This document shows positions 1 to 9,119 of a stretch of DNA of 64,000 nt, in pieces. Source of the stretch: JBGTFE01 sp036403235 (GTDB taxonomy: Bacteria; Acidobacteriota; Blastocatellia; Pyrinomonadales; Pyrinomonadaceae). How positions within the stretch are numbered: the stretch's first letter is position 1; the number at the start of each line of letters is the position of its first letter. The stretch spans positions 62,001 through 126,000 of the forward strand of contig DASWRI010000052.1 in assembly GCA_036403235.1 (NCBI GenBank), written 5' to 3'. Position numbers and translations under genes: made by a program. Under the pieces are notes generated by a model. The model was not told the origin of the DNA, did not search any database, and was given only the letters and a program-made list of their open reading frames with translations.

Positions 1-996
1 ATCGACCACGCCGCCAACCGAAGTCGAGATGACTGCTTTTTCGTTGGCCATCGCTTCAATCAGCGAAAGCGGCGTGCCCTCGTTCAGTGAAACGAGCGCG
101 ACGACGTCGAGTCCGGCGTAAAAAACATCGGCGTCTTCGCGATTTCCCAGGAAATTTACGGAATTTTCGAGGCCGAGCCGGGAAGTTTCCGCTTCCAGTT
201 CGGCGCGCAAACTTCCGTCGCCGACAATAACGAATTTCAATTTCGGAGAATCCGCATTTCTCCTTTCCTCGTATAACTTAGCGACTTTTAGAAGAAGCGG
301 AACGTTTTTGATTTCGGTTAGACGGCCGACAAAGCCGACGAGAATCTCGTCCGCGCGCGCGCCGATTTCATCGCGCAGAACGTTTCTTTTTTCGCGCGCG
401 TTTTCAAACGGCTTCAAATCGATGCCGAGCGGAACGATTTCAAATTGATTGGCGCGCCCGACGCCAAATTTTTCGTGAATCTCGTCAAACTGCTGTTTGG
501 TGATGACAACGATTTTATCGGTCGCCAGCCGCGCCAGAAATTTTTCGATAAATAAAAAAATCTTTGTTTTCGCGCGCCCGTAATAACTGTGAAAAACGTG
601 GCCGTGATAGGTGTGAACAAATTTGACCGGGCGCGGGCGGCCGAAAAGAGTTTTCCAGGTCAGCCATCGATAAAGAAAACCCGCCGCGCGTCCGATTGTT
701 CCGGCTTTCGCCGTGTGCGTGTGAATAACGTCGGGCTTTTCGCGCAAAATCCGGCGATAAACCTTCCACAGCGAAACAACGTCTTTCGGCGAAAGCTCGC
801 GGCTCATTTCGGGAATATAAACGGGCTCGACTTTGTTTTCAAAGGCAAAATAATTCATATCTTCTTCGCCTTCGGGAACGGTTCCGGTCAGCAAAACGGT
901 CTGAAATTCCCGCCCCTGAAGCTCTTTTGTGAGCCAGACGACGTGGCGCGCCGGCCCGCCGACGTTGAGACGCGCGATAATACGAACTATTTTCAT
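1..996 (-). CDS. GT4-family glycosyltransferase, C-terminus cut by the window edge
   Basis: The minus-strand frame is open from an ATG at 996 to base 1 (332 codons, no stop), so the end of the protein lies outside. It starts MKIVRIIARLNVGGPARHV, the glycine-rich N-terminal Rossmann entry of GT-B enzymes, and ends in EGTPLSLIEAMA followed by STSVGGVVD. This matches the E-x7-E nucleotide-sugar-binding region of GT4 enzymes. HTHTAKAG and HTYHGHVF motifs lie in the N-terminal domain. Expected role: cytoplasmic transfer of a sugar from a nucleotide donor to a lipid-linked oligosaccharide. It is the last visible gene of the polysaccharide locus, 259 bp beyond the upstream gene. Donor and acceptor cannot be read from the sequence. 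Confidence 0.9.
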   Translation of the reverse strand, partial: MKIVRIIARLNVGGPARHVVWLTKELQGREFQTVLLTGTVPEGEEDMNYFAFENKVEPVYIPEMSRELSPKDVVSLWKVYRRILREKPDVIHTHTAKAGTIGRAAGFLYRWLTWKTLFGRPRPVKFVHTYHGHVFHSYYGRAKTKIFLFIEKFLARLATDKIVVITKQQFDEIHEKFGVGRANQFEIVPLGIDLKPFENAREKRNVLRDEIGARADEILVGFVGRLTEIKNVPLLLKVAKLYEERRNADSPKLKFVIVGDGSLRAELEAETSRLGLENSVNFLGNREDADVFYAGLDVVALVSLNEGTPLSLIEAMANEKAVISTSVGGVVD

Positions 997-1009
997 ACTT
1001 AATAAGCGA

Positions 1010-1032
1010 GCGGTAAGCGGCAAGCGGTAAGC
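1010..1032. repeat. Heptamer tandem repeat
   Basis: Three consecutive 7-nt words, GCGGTAA, GCGGCAA and GCGGTAA, lie just upstream of the glycosyltransferase start. This is one of about ten such heptamer runs in intergenic DNA of this window. Confidence 0.6.
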
Positions 1033-1056
1033 AGAAAAAAACTGCTCACTTCGATA

Positions 1057-1159
1057 AAAAGTCAGCAGGCGATAAATCAAAGGCGACCGCGATTTTTCAA
1101 TCCCGGCGGCATTTGATTAAACGATCGTGCGGGAAGCTCGCCATCGCCTGCTGACTTTT
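1057..1159. repeat. Perfect 17-bp inverted repeat with 69-nt interior
   Basis: Arms 1057-1073 and 1143-1159 are exact reverse complements; the outer ends read AAAAGTC and GACTTTT. The interior carries a weaker internal complement (AAATCAAA against TTTGATT). It lies in the 259-bp gap between the cupin epimerase and the last glycosyltransferase. A long-loop hairpin RNA, a small MITE-like element or a terminator are all possible. No second copy was seen in this window. Confidence 0.6.
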
Positions 1160-1255
1160 ATTTAGTCATTCGTCGTTTGTCCTTAGTCGTTGAGATTAAA
1201 TTATGTACAAAAATTAAACTCGACTCACAAAGGACTAGCGACTAACGACTAAATT
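1158..1255. repeat. Imperfect inverted repeat built from ACGACTA-type heptamers
   Basis: The right side reads GCGACTA, ACGACTA, AAT. The left side carries the approximate complement (TTTAGTCATTCGTCG). The element ends right at the stop codon of the upstream gene, so it may act as that gene's terminator. There is no strong T-run. Confidence 0.45.
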
Positions 1256-1756
1256 TCAATCCATTTTAAATATCGTGTCGGGGTCGTCTTCGTGACGAAT
1301 CTCGTCGATTTCCTCGCGCTTGCCTTCGCCCATATAAAGCCGGTTCGGGCAGTTTATGACCATTCCCTTTTCCGTTTCGCTGGCGTTTTTATAAGCGTGG
1401 ACGACGCCCTTCGGGACAATCACCGCCATCGGATTTTTTTCGCCGACGACGAGTGTCATGACGCGCCTGAAAGTCGGCGAGTTTTCACGATTATCCCACA
1501 TTCTCAATATGAAATTTCCAGCGCCGAGAAAACAAAACAAATCGGCCTGGTCGACGTGTTCGTGCGGGCCGCGCTGAAAACCGGGCTCGGTCAAGGAAAC
1601 ATAGGCCATCGCCGGATAAAATTCTTCGGCCAGCTCGTCGTGACGAAAAAGCTCGGAGAGCCAGCCGCGCTCATCGACAAATTTTTTCAAAGGATACGCG
1701 ACGACATCCTGTATTTCGCCTTCGACGAATTCGATTTCTTCTTTAGCTGTTTGCAC
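1256..1756 (-). CDS. RmlC-like cupin, dTDP-4-dehydrorhamnose 3,5-epimerase family
   Basis: 166 aa, slightly shorter than classical RmlC (about 180). The beta-barrel cupin features include RGPHEHVDQ, which gives the metal- or substrate-facing histidines, then GNFILRMWDNR and VPKGVVHAY. It starts with GTG at 1756, preceded by AGAGGTG, and this start overlaps the end of the upstream nucleotidyltransferase by 14 nt, implying translational coupling. Family role: epimerisation at C3/C5 of a dTDP-4-keto sugar (or a related ketoisomerisation) to make an activated deoxysugar. No RmlB or RmlD lies in the window, so the final sugar is unknown. Confidence 0.8.
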   Translation of the reverse strand: MQTAKEEIEFVEGEIQDVVAYPLKKFVDERGWLSELFRHDELAEEFYPAMAYVSLTEPGFQRGPHEHVDQADLFCFLGAGNFILRMWDNRENSPTFRRVMTLVVGEKNPMAVIVPKGVVHAYKNASETEKGMVINCPNRLYMGEGKREEIDEIRHEDDPDTIFKMD

Positions 1757-2492
1757 TTTTCACCTCTAAATTATTCGCGCCGGTTTCGGCCACCAGATTG
1801 GTCGCATGGAGCAGGCTTTCAAAAGTTCCGGCGTCAGTCCACCAGCCGTCGAGTTTGTTCCACGTCATCAGCCCCCGATTGATGTAACTGTTATTGACGT
1901 CGGTAATCTCCAGCTCGTTGCGCGCCGACGGCGAAAGCGTTTTGATAATTTCGAAAACGCCCGCGTCGTAGAAATAGATGCCGATGACCGCGAATTCGGA
2001 TTTCGGATTTTCCGGCTTTTCTTCAATCTGCAAAACGCGCTCGCCGTCGAGCTCGGGAACGCCGAAACGCTGCGGGTCGTCGACTTTTTTCAAAAGAATT
2101 TTTGCGCCCTTTGCCTGTTTTTCATAATCTTCTTTGGCCGCGCGGATATTTCCCTCGATAATATTGTCGCCGAGCACGACGCAGATTGATTCGTCGTCGG
2201 CAAAATGCTCGACCAGCGAAAGCGCGTCGGCAATGCCGCCTTCGCCTTCCTGATACGTGTAATTCAAGTGCTTTAAGCCGAAATCTTTACCGTTTCCCAG
2301 CAATTTCAAAAAATCTCCGGCGGAATTTCCGCCCGTCACAATCATAATATCCCGAATTCCCGCGTTGACCAGCGTTTTTATCGGATAATAAATCATCGGC
2401 TGGTCATAAACCGGAAGAAGATGTTTGTTTGTAACTTTTGTCAGCGGTTTCAGCCTTGAGCCGAGACCGCCTGCTAATACGACGCCTTTCAT
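1743..2492 (-). CDS. Glucose-1-phosphate thymidylyltransferase-like nucleotidyltransferase
   Basis: 249 aa. It has the RmlA signature GGLGSRLKPLTKVTNKHLLP at residues 8-27, then QPMIYYPIKTLVNAGI, a GDNI motif and EEKPENPKS near 160. Family reaction: glucose-1-phosphate plus dTTP gives dTDP-glucose and pyrophosphate. It is about 40 aa shorter than RmlA proteins near 290 aa, lacking their C-terminal extension, as in the short RfbA-like subgroup. It overlaps the downstream cupin gene by 14 nt. Together they would start an activated deoxysugar pathway for the surface polymer. Confidence 0.88.
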   Translation of the reverse strand: MKGVVLAGGLGSRLKPLTKVTNKHLLPVYDQPMIYYPIKTLVNAGIRDIMIVTGGNSAGDFLKLLGNGKDFGLKHLNYTYQEGEGGIADALSLVEHFADDESICVVLGDNIIEGNIRAAKEDYEKQAKGAKILLKKVDDPQRFGVPELDGERVLQIEEKPENPKSEFAVIGIYFYDAGVFEIIKTLSPSARNELEITDVNNSYINRGLMTWNKLDGWWTDAGTFESLLHATNLVAETGANNLEVKSANS

Positions 2493-2577
2493 ATTTTTTC
2501 ACGAAGAAATACGAATATTACACTAAGATTTTGCTTTTGTCTTATATAAATTCGCGGATAGGTTCTGCTTTTTAAGT

Positions 2578-4461
2578 TTAATCAATAAATCTTTGAAACC
2601 AAAGTTCGAGCATCAAAAGCGTCCACAGCTGAAACGCGTGGTCGCGCTCGGCGCTCGTGTGCTCGCGGACGTATTTTTCAATCATTTCGCGCCGGACGAT
2701 GCCGCGCGTCAGAGATTTTTCCGATAACAGCGACTCGCGCAGAAAATCCTTCATCTCGCCGCGAAACCATTTGCCGATTGGAACGCCGAATCCCATTTTA
2801 CGACGATAGACGACTTCGCGCGGAACGAGCCGCGCCGCTATTTTTTTTAGAAACGATTTTGTTTCAAATCTTCGCGCCTTGATGTTTTCCGGCAGGCTCG
2901 CGGCAAATTCTATCACTTTATGGTCGAGAAACGGCGAGCGCGCTTCAAGCGAGTTGGCCATCGAGGCAATATCCACTTTGACCAGCAAATCGTTCGGCAG
3001 ATACGTCATCTGGTCGGTCAGGAGGGTCGTGTCGAGAATGCCCGAACCGTTTGCCTTGACGAACCATTTTTCCAGTACTTCGGACGGATTGCTGCCCGCA
3101 ATCCGTCGCGAAAAATCTTCGGTATAAAGCTCGCGTTTAGCCTCGCGATTAAAGGTCGACACCCAGCGGAAATAACGCTCGGTGCGCGGCAGAGACGCAG
3201 CCTGCAAAAATCTTTTGACGTCGCGCACGCGGCTTTTTTGAATTTCCGAGGTCGGCACGAGATTTATCGGTTTTTCGATTAAAGCCCGTCGCAAAACTCT
3301 GGGCAGACGGTGGTAAGTTTCCGCCAAGCGCATCGCCGCGTGGCGCTCGTATCCGGCAAACGATTCGTCGCCGCCGTCGCCGTTGAGCGCGACGGTGACA
3401 TATTTTCTCGTCTCTTTTGAAACGTAATACGTCGGAATCGCGGACGAATCGGCATAAGGCTCGCCGTAATGCTCGACCAGAGTCGGCAAAACTTCGAGAG
3501 CGTTCGGGCGCACGATAAATTCGTGATATTCCGCGCCGACGTGTTCGGCAACTCGCCTGGCGTATTTTAATTCGCTGAAATCCTGTTCTTCAAATCCGAT
3601 GGAGAAAGTTTTGACCGGCTGCTCGCTCGCCTCGGCCATCAGCGCGACGACCGTCGAAGAATCGACGCCGCCCGAAAGAAACGCGCCCAGAGGAACTTCG
3701 GAAATCATCCTCAGACGCGTCGATTCGCGCAAGATGCGCAGTGTTTCTTCTTCGGCTTCCCGCTCGGAAATCTTGATTTTTTTTGAAAAATCCGGCTGCC
3801 AGTAGCGTTTTGTCTCAATCTGACCGTCTTTCCAGCGCAGCCAGTGCGCCGGTTCGAGCTTGCGGATTTGCCGGAAAGCGGTTTGCGGCGCGGGCACGCA
3901 AAGATAAGACAAATAGCCGTCAATCGCTTTCTCATCGACTTCGCGCGAGACGTCCGGGTGCGCCAGAAGCGCCTGAAATTCCGAGCCAAAAATCAAATCG
4001 CCGTTTGGCTGGTGCGAGTAGAGAACGGGTTTTTTGCCGACGCGGTCGCGCGCGACGAACAAACTTTTATCCCGTTCGTCCCAGATTGCAAAAGCAAACA
4101 TTCCGCGCAAAAATTGCACGCAATCGGCGCCGTATTCGTCGTAGAGATGAACAATCGCTTCGGTGTCGGAATTTGTGTAAAACTCGTACCCGCGCCGGTC
4201 TAAATCTTCTCTCAGCTCCTGATAATTGTAGATTTCACCGTTAAAGACAATCCACTTCGTTTTATCGCGGTTGTGAATCGGCTGCTTGCCGTGCGCGAGG
4301 TCGATAATCGCCAGCCGACGCATCGCCAGCGCGACGTTTTCGTGAAAATAAAAACCGTCGTCGTCGGGGCCGCGATGCGCGATACACCGATTCATTTTTT
4401 CGATTATTTCACGACTCGCCGAACGCGAGTTGTTATAAACTGTTCCAACAATTCCGCACAT
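2578..4461 (-). CDS. asnB: Asparagine synthase (glutamine-hydrolysing)
   Basis: 627 aa. It starts MCGIVGTVYN, so Cys2 becomes the N-terminal nucleophile of a class II glutamine amidotransferase domain. The ATP-pyrophosphatase loop LSGGVDSSTV (near 263) and NGDGGDESFAGYERH define the C-terminal synthetase domain. Family reaction: ATP, aspartate and glutamine give asparagine. Within polysaccharide loci, AsnB-type enzymes are thought to amidate sugar carboxylates or amino-acid substituents; that role here is inference from context. It lies 16 nt after the preceding membrane-protein gene and 85 nt before the nucleotidyltransferase. Confidence 0.93.
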   Translation of the reverse strand: MCGIVGTVYNNSRSASREIIEKMNRCIAHRGPDDDGFYFHENVALAMRRLAIIDLAHGKQPIHNRDKTKWIVFNGEIYNYQELREDLDRRGYEFYTNSDTEAIVHLYDEYGADCVQFLRGMFAFAIWDERDKSLFVARDRVGKKPVLYSHQPNGDLIFGSEFQALLAHPDVSREVDEKAIDGYLSYLCVPAPQTAFRQIRKLEPAHWLRWKDGQIETKRYWQPDFSKKIKISEREAEEETLRILRESTRLRMISEVPLGAFLSGGVDSSTVVALMAEASEQPVKTFSIGFEEQDFSELKYARRVAEHVGAEYHEFIVRPNALEVLPTLVEHYGEPYADSSAIPTYYVSKETRKYVTVALNGDGGDESFAGYERHAAMRLAETYHRLPRVLRRALIEKPINLVPTSEIQKSRVRDVKRFLQAASLPRTERYFRWVSTFNREAKRELYTEDFSRRIAGSNPSEVLEKWFVKANGSGILDTTLLTDQMTYLPNDLLVKVDIASMANSLEARSPFLDHKVIEFAASLPENIKARRFETKSFLKKIAARLVPREVVYRRKMGFGVPIGKWFRGEMKDFLRESLLSEKSLTRGIVRREMIEKYVREHTSAERDHAFQLWTLLMLELWFQRFID

Positions 4462-4477
4462 TTATCTTTTTAGTAAA

Positions 4478-5809
4478 TTAAAAGTTGCTGCCGACGAGCG
4501 TTTTTCGCCGCATGATATTGCGATTTTCCTTTTTCTCCTGCCACAGCGTCCAGCCGACGGCGATAAAAATAAACAAAAAAACCTGTATCTGCGCGCGCTG
4601 CCGGTAGGCCGTTCCGACGTTGCCCTGAAAGATAGAATAGGCGAGCGTCAAAAGCAATGTAAAAATTAAAATCGAAATCGAGTTTCGCAGGCGATTTTTT
4701 ATCGTATACCAAAGCCCGCTCAAAAGCAGCGGAATCATCGACCACCAGACCATCATTTCCGGCAGCGTAATGGCTTGCCGAAAATTTGAAACCTGCCACG
4801 GAAACGGCGCGAACATAAGATATAAAAAGCCGACCGGGAGAGCCGAGATAGCGCCTCCGGTAGTCGATACGTCAGTGTTCTCGCCGAAACCGGATTCGGC
4901 CGAGCGCGCCAAATCCTGCCGGCTTATCTGCACTCTTTCGAGACTCCCGTATTTTTCAAATTCATTTCCGGCATTTTGCAGAATGCCCAGGTAAGCCATG
5001 GCGCCGCCGACGATGATGAGCGCGATAAATCCCCTGACGATGGATTTGACCGAGCCGCTCGCGCCGATGATAAAACTTCCGGCGACGGCAATCGCCACCA
5101 TATAAAAAATATAAAATCTGAGCGAAAGAATCCCGAAAAGCGATAAAATTAATATTCCGACGGCCGGATAACTGATTTTCTTTTGCAGGTGCAGAACCAT
5201 CGTCACCGACAGAACGAGCAGAAAAATAATCAAACCGTCTTTGAGAAGCTGCGACGACCAGATGATAAATCCCGGAAAAAGCGCGACCTGAATCGCCGAA
5301 ATTTTCCCGACCCGGTTGTTTTGAAATATTTTATGCGAGCAGATATAAACCAGCGGAGCCGTTGCCGCGCCGACCACCGCGCAAAAAAACTGGGCGGCCA
5401 GAACATTGTGCCCGACAATCAGATAGATGAAGCCGGTCAGATAATTCATTCCCCAGCCCGGCCCGCTGGTGGCCAGCGCTCTCTGCGATAAAAAATCGCT
5501 GGCGGAAATTTGCCCCGTCCATATTTCCACTAGCCTGTTTCCGAGAAAATCGTAAGTTTCCGCATCCGCGCCGAAAAAATCGCGCATATCAAAAATATGA
5601 ATAATCACGCCGAACAAAATGCGGGCGATGAGCGCGATAAAAAAAATATTGACGAGAAAATCATTTTCTTTATCCACCTTGCGCAGCACGGCGACGACCG
5701 CCAGAGAAGTGATAATCACCACCAAAATCCCGGTCACGCCGTCCGGAAAAGTAAACAGCATGACCGCAAAGGCGGTGAGAACCGAAGAAATTATGAGAAG
5801 CTTATTCAT
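4478..5809 (-). CDS. Polytopic membrane protein, GT-C or polymerase type
   Basis: 443 aa with about ten or more hydrophobic segments spread over the whole length and a short basic C-terminus. After the second hydrophobic block an acidic stretch GADAETYDFLG recalls the first-loop acidic motif of GT-C (PMT/ArnT) lipid-linked-sugar transferases. The overall pattern would also suit a Wzy-like O-unit polymerase. It acts in the inner membrane, facing the periplasm. It lies between the acyltransferase and asnB. No finer assignment is possible by eye. Confidence 0.6.
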   Translation of the reverse strand: MNKLLIISSVLTAFAVMLFTFPDGVTGILVVIITSLAVVAVLRKVDKENDFLVNIFFIALIARILFGVIIHIFDMRDFFGADAETYDFLGNRLVEIWTGQISASDFLSQRALATSGPGWGMNYLTGFIYLIVGHNVLAAQFFCAVVGAATAPLVYICSHKIFQNNRVGKISAIQVALFPGFIIWSSQLLKDGLIIFLLVLSVTMVLHLQKKISYPAVGILILSLFGILSLRFYIFYMVAIAVAGSFIIGASGSVKSIVRGFIALIIVGGAMAYLGILQNAGNEFEKYGSLERVQISRQDLARSAESGFGENTDVSTTGGAISALPVGFLYLMFAPFPWQVSNFRQAITLPEMMVWWSMIPLLLSGLWYTIKNRLRNSISILIFTLLLTLAYSIFQGNVGTAYRQRAQIQVFLFIFIAVGWTLWQEKKENRNIMRRKTLVGSNF

Positions 5810-5896
5810 TAGCTTTTACTGCGATAAACCGGACTGCCGTCTGAAATTGACGCATCACAGGCAACCACCCTAATTGTATATTACTTCGAGCTATTT

Positions 5897-6613
5897 CTAT
5901 ATGTCTTCGGGCAAATCAGGCCGCGTTTTATATTCGGTCAGAAATTTGCCGTCGGCGTCCAGTTTTTTAATTGTTTTTGCCGGAACGCCGGCTATCAGGA
6001 AATATTCCTCTTCAAACTTCTTGGTTATGACCGAGCCGATTCCGACAATACATTTTGCCGGAATTTCGCCGCCCGGCGCGATTCTGATTTCCGAGCCGAT
6101 ATAACTGTAATCACCGATAATTATAGGCTTTGTCTGCTGCCGGTTATGCGTCCAGAGCGAAGAATTTCGCCCGCCGAGGATAACTCTTTTTCCAAATTCG
6201 ACGCGGTCGGTAAAATCGATTTTATGAGACGCCGTAATCACGCTGCCGTCGCCGAGAATAAATTTCGGCTCGGCCGGCGTCACGATAACCGGGTCGGGAA
6301 TCGAATTTATCTCGTTCAGACGAATGATTTCCGTGTAACGCCCGATGCGTATCTCGTCGCCGCCGCGAAAAATGTTTAGATGACCGATTCGGGCGTGCTC
6401 GCCGATGGAAAGTTTTTTGCTGCCGACAAACGCGTTCAGATGTCCGATTGAAACATTATCTCCGATGACGCATTCGCGCGCGTCGATAATGCTGAAACCG
6501 ATGCGCACGTTTTTTCCGATTTTGTAGCCAAAGAAAAGCCGGTACATCGGGCGCTTTAAAAATGAAGGTAGAATGGCCATCGAGCCGAGCAGCAGCAATT
6601 TAATCTTACTCAT
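5897..6613 (-). CDS. Hexapeptide-repeat (left-handed beta-helix) acyltransferase
   Basis: 238 aa with repeated [IV]-G-x-x hexapeptides: IGKNVRIG, IGDNVSIG, IGEHARIG, IGRYTEI and IIGDYSYIG. The end is typical, IAGVPAKTIKKL, as in serine/maltose O-acetyltransferase-like enzymes. Family role: acetyl or acyl transfer from CoA to a sugar hydroxyl or amino group in trimeric enzymes. The N-terminal hydrophobic stretch (residues 4-25) may peripherally anchor it. A likely decorating enzyme for the surface polysaccharide. Substrate unknown. Confidence 0.8.
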   Translation of the reverse strand: MSKIKLLLLGSMAILPSFLKRPMYRLFFGYKIGKNVRIGFSIIDARECVIGDNVSIGHLNAFVGSKKLSIGEHARIGHLNIFRGGDEIRIGRYTEIIRLNEINSIPDPVIVTPAEPKFILGDGSVITASHKIDFTDRVEFGKRVILGGRNSSLWTHNRQQTKPIIIGDYSYIGSEIRIAPGGEIPAKCIVGIGSVITKKFEEEYFLIAGVPAKTIKKLDADGKFLTEYKTRPDLPEDI

Positions 6614-7056
6614 TAGTCACCTTCATCAAAAAGTTTCTTTATCCGGCCGTACAAAAGAGGCGCGCCGGTTTCAAATAATAGATTAATGTGAAAAGCCCGA
6701 ATCGTCTATCCGAGCCTTTGCTATTCCTTCACGCAAAAAAGCTTGCAAATAAATTTTATAAAATTCAGAGGCGGCTCGACGCATATTAAGCAGGTAAAAT
6801 CGCGCAGGTTCGCGGGCGGGAAGAATTTTCTACGTATACCGGAAACGCCTTTACGCCGGAAACGACTTTTCGCGCTTTCCGGATTCCGGAAAATAAATCA
6901 ATTGTCGAATCCGCATTTCTCGCCTTTTACGCGCCGAGAAAGCCTTTAATCGATGATTTATCAAAGGGCTGCGGAGCGAAAAAAACCCGGCCTACCGCAG
7001 CCGAATCGCCGCATTTTATGGCGAAACCGGTAGAAGTGAGCGACGCGAGCCAGCGA
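6614..7056. other. Long intergenic gap inside the polysaccharide locus
   Basis: 443 bp between the GT4 stop and the acyltransferase start, unusual in this tightly packed cluster. The frames seen here are basic, low-complexity and unlike known proteins, so I call no gene. A near-palindrome TTTCCGGATTCCGGAAA lies near 6880. A decayed gene or an internal promoter/leader for the downstream genes is possible. Confidence 0.4.
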
Positions 7057-8166
7057 TTATTTGACACTCGATGTTTTAGTTTTTTGAGCTTTTTTGACCG
7101 CCGATTGAAAAATCTCAAAAACTCTCGGCGCCTGCGATTTGGCGGAATAACTTTCTTCAACCGTTTTTCGTCCGGCCGCGCCGAGTTTTTTTCTGAGCTC
7201 TGCCGAATGGATTAATTTTTTCAGTTTTTCAATCCATTCCGCTTTGCCGTCAGCCAGAAAACCGTTTTCGCCGTCGCGGATAATCGTCGAATTGACGCCG
7301 ACCGGCGAGCAGACGGTCGGAATGCCGAGCGCCATATACTGCAGGGCTTTCGCACCGCATTTGCCTTTGCTCCAGAGGTCGTCGGGCAGCGGCATAATAC
7401 CGATGTCGATTGAACGCAAATCTTCGGTTTCCGTTTCCGAGCGCCATTTTATCGCCTCGACTTCGACGCCCGGAAGCTCGTATTCGGCTGACGAGCCGAT
7501 AACGCGCAGGCGAAACTTTTCCGCTTGCGCAAGCTCCTGCAAAACGTCTCGTATCGTATCCAGATGCTGAACCGTGCTGAAGCTTCCGCTCCAGCCGACA
7601 GTCAGAGTTTCCGCATCCGAATCTTTTTCCGCTATCGTGTATTTTTCCGTATCAATCGTCGTCGGAACAATCGTTACGTTTTTGTTAAACTCTCCGGCAT
7701 AATCGGCCAGATATTGATTTCCGACCATGACGTGCGCCGAAAGCCGGCAGATTTCGCCGGTTTTCGCTGGAAATTTCAGATAGCTCAGATAACCGTTCGA
7801 AGGACTTCGATAAGTCTGAAAAATCGCGTCGTCGAAATCGAACACCATCGGAATGCCCGAACGCGCAAAACGCCGCTCAAACCAGGGCGGGCCGAGCAAA
7901 GCGGCTTCGCGGAAAACATAAATCAAATCGTATCCGGCAAGCGATTTTATCTGTCTGCGGCGGCGATTCATTCCTTCGGCGACGGCTTTGAATTTCTGCC
8001 ACGTATTTCCGCTTTGATGAAGAATCTGCCGCAATTCCTCGGTTTCAAAAGGCGCATAAGTAATCTCGACGCCTTTTTCCTGCAAAAGCGGCTCCCATTG
8101 TTCGATGCGATAACGCTGTCCGGGCGAGGTATCATAGATTCCGTGAACTATCGCTAAAACTTTCAT
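7057..8166 (-). CDS. GT4-family glycosyltransferase
   Basis: 369 aa when started at the ATG at 8166 (MKVLAIVHGIYDTSPGQRYR); an in-frame TTG six codons upstream is less likely. GT-B fold: the C-terminal domain has TVGWSGSFSTVQHL, then MPLPDDLWSKGKCGAKALQYM and PTVCSPVGVNS. The usual E-x7-E region is replaced by KGKCGAKALQYMA, as in several GT4 subfamilies. It sits 22 nt downstream of the methyltransferase and is followed by the 443-bp gap. Predicted cytoplasmic sugar transfer to the growing repeat unit; substrate unknown. Confidence 0.85.
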   Translation of the reverse strand: MKVLAIVHGIYDTSPGQRYRIEQWEPLLQEKGVEITYAPFETEELRQILHQSGNTWQKFKAVAEGMNRRRRQIKSLAGYDLIYVFREAALLGPPWFERRFARSGIPMVFDFDDAIFQTYRSPSNGYLSYLKFPAKTGEICRLSAHVMVGNQYLADYAGEFNKNVTIVPTTIDTEKYTIAEKDSDAETLTVGWSGSFSTVQHLDTIRDVLQELAQAEKFRLRVIGSSAEYELPGVEVEAIKWRSETETEDLRSIDIGIMPLPDDLWSKGKCGAKALQYMALGIPTVCSPVGVNSTIIRDGENGFLADGKAEWIEKLKKLIHSAELRKKLGAAGRKTVEESYSAKSQAPRVFEIFQSAVKKAQKTKTSSVK

Positions 8167-8188
8167 ATTACAATTTCGCGGCAAAATA

Positions 8189-9085
8189 TTATTTTACCGC
8201 TTTGATTTTCAGGGAATCTCCGATACTCAAAAAATTTAGTGTGCCGTTGAGCAAGTTTTTAATTTTCTGCCGGGCGGAATTTTTGGTCAGGCCTTCATTG
8301 AGCGCGTAGCTTGTCCCGACACGATTAAAATCCGTTTTCTCCGCTTCGTTTTTCCGGTTCAGGCGACTCCGGTAGGTGTTTATTATTTCGAGCGGATTAA
8401 AGCCGAAAGTTTGAATTTTCAAATCAGAAAAGCCGGCCTTTTCGAACATCAATCGAACGGCTTTTTTTGAAAATAACTGGAGATGCTCGGGCGGGCAGAT
8501 GACCGTCCAGTCAAGTCCGGTCAAACGGTAAGACAAGCCTTTGGCCGAGGGCGTCGTCGCCCAAAAAAGGCCGCCCGGGCGCAGAATGCGCATGACTTCC
8601 CTTAATAAAACTTCCGGCTCGGGGTAATGCTCGATGATTTCGCTCGCCGCTATCACGTCAAAATGATTATCGGGATATTTCGCTTCCGTCAAATCGCCGT
8701 GAAAAACTTCGAATCCGAGCTTTTTGGCATGTTCGACGGCCGGCGCGGAAACTTCCAGGCCTGACGGCTGCCAGCCTTTATCGCGCGCGACCTGCATCAG
8801 AACGGCCGAGCCGAATCCGATGTCGAGCAGTCTGCCGCTCGAAAAATACGGCGAAAAATCTTCGATTATTTCTCCTAATCGCTTTTGGATAAATTCGGGA
8901 ACCTGCAGATTTTCTTCCGTGTAATATTCGTCATAATTTTCCTTTTCCCCGTCTATTGGAAGATGTGAAGAGTAAATCGAGCGGCAGGTTTTACAGTTGA
9001 GCATCAGAAAATTGTTTTTCTCACCCAGCTCGACGCTTTTTAAGCCGTGACAGCCCGGACAGTCGCGTTGTTCTTTATCAGCCAT
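8189..9085 (-). CDS. Class I SAM-dependent methyltransferase with N-terminal zinc-ribbon-like motif
   Basis: 298 aa. The N-terminus carries CPGC and CKTC pairs (residues 9-35), a probable Zn-binding knuckle seen in a subset of sugar-modifying methyltransferases. The SAM site follows as LLDIGFGSAVLM, with FDVIAASEIIEHYPEP as motif post-I/II and LRPGGLFWATTPS. Expected role: methylation of a sugar or lipid-linked intermediate. It sits between a large membrane protein and a GT4 gene with short gaps, fitting one transcription unit. Confidence 0.85.
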   Translation of the reverse strand: MADKEQRDCPGCHGLKSVELGEKNNFLMLNCKTCRSIYSSHLPIDGEKENYDEYYTEENLQVPEFIQKRLGEIIEDFSPYFSSGRLLDIGFGSAVLMQVARDKGWQPSGLEVSAPAVEHAKKLGFEVFHGDLTEAKYPDNHFDVIAASEIIEHYPEPEVLLREVMRILRPGGLFWATTPSAKGLSYRLTGLDWTVICPPEHLQLFSKKAVRLMFEKAGFSDLKIQTFGFNPLEIINTYRSRLNRKNEAEKTDFNRVGTSYALNEGLTKNSARQKIKNLLNGTLNFLSIGDSLKIKAVK

Positions 9086-9119
9086 AAAACTTTCTTACAA
9101 AACATTTCGCGTTTTTACT

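Noticed and set aside
589..1002. Plus-strand gene opposite the first glycosyltransferase
   Set aside because: Shadow frame of an unmistakable GT4 coding sequence on the minus strand.
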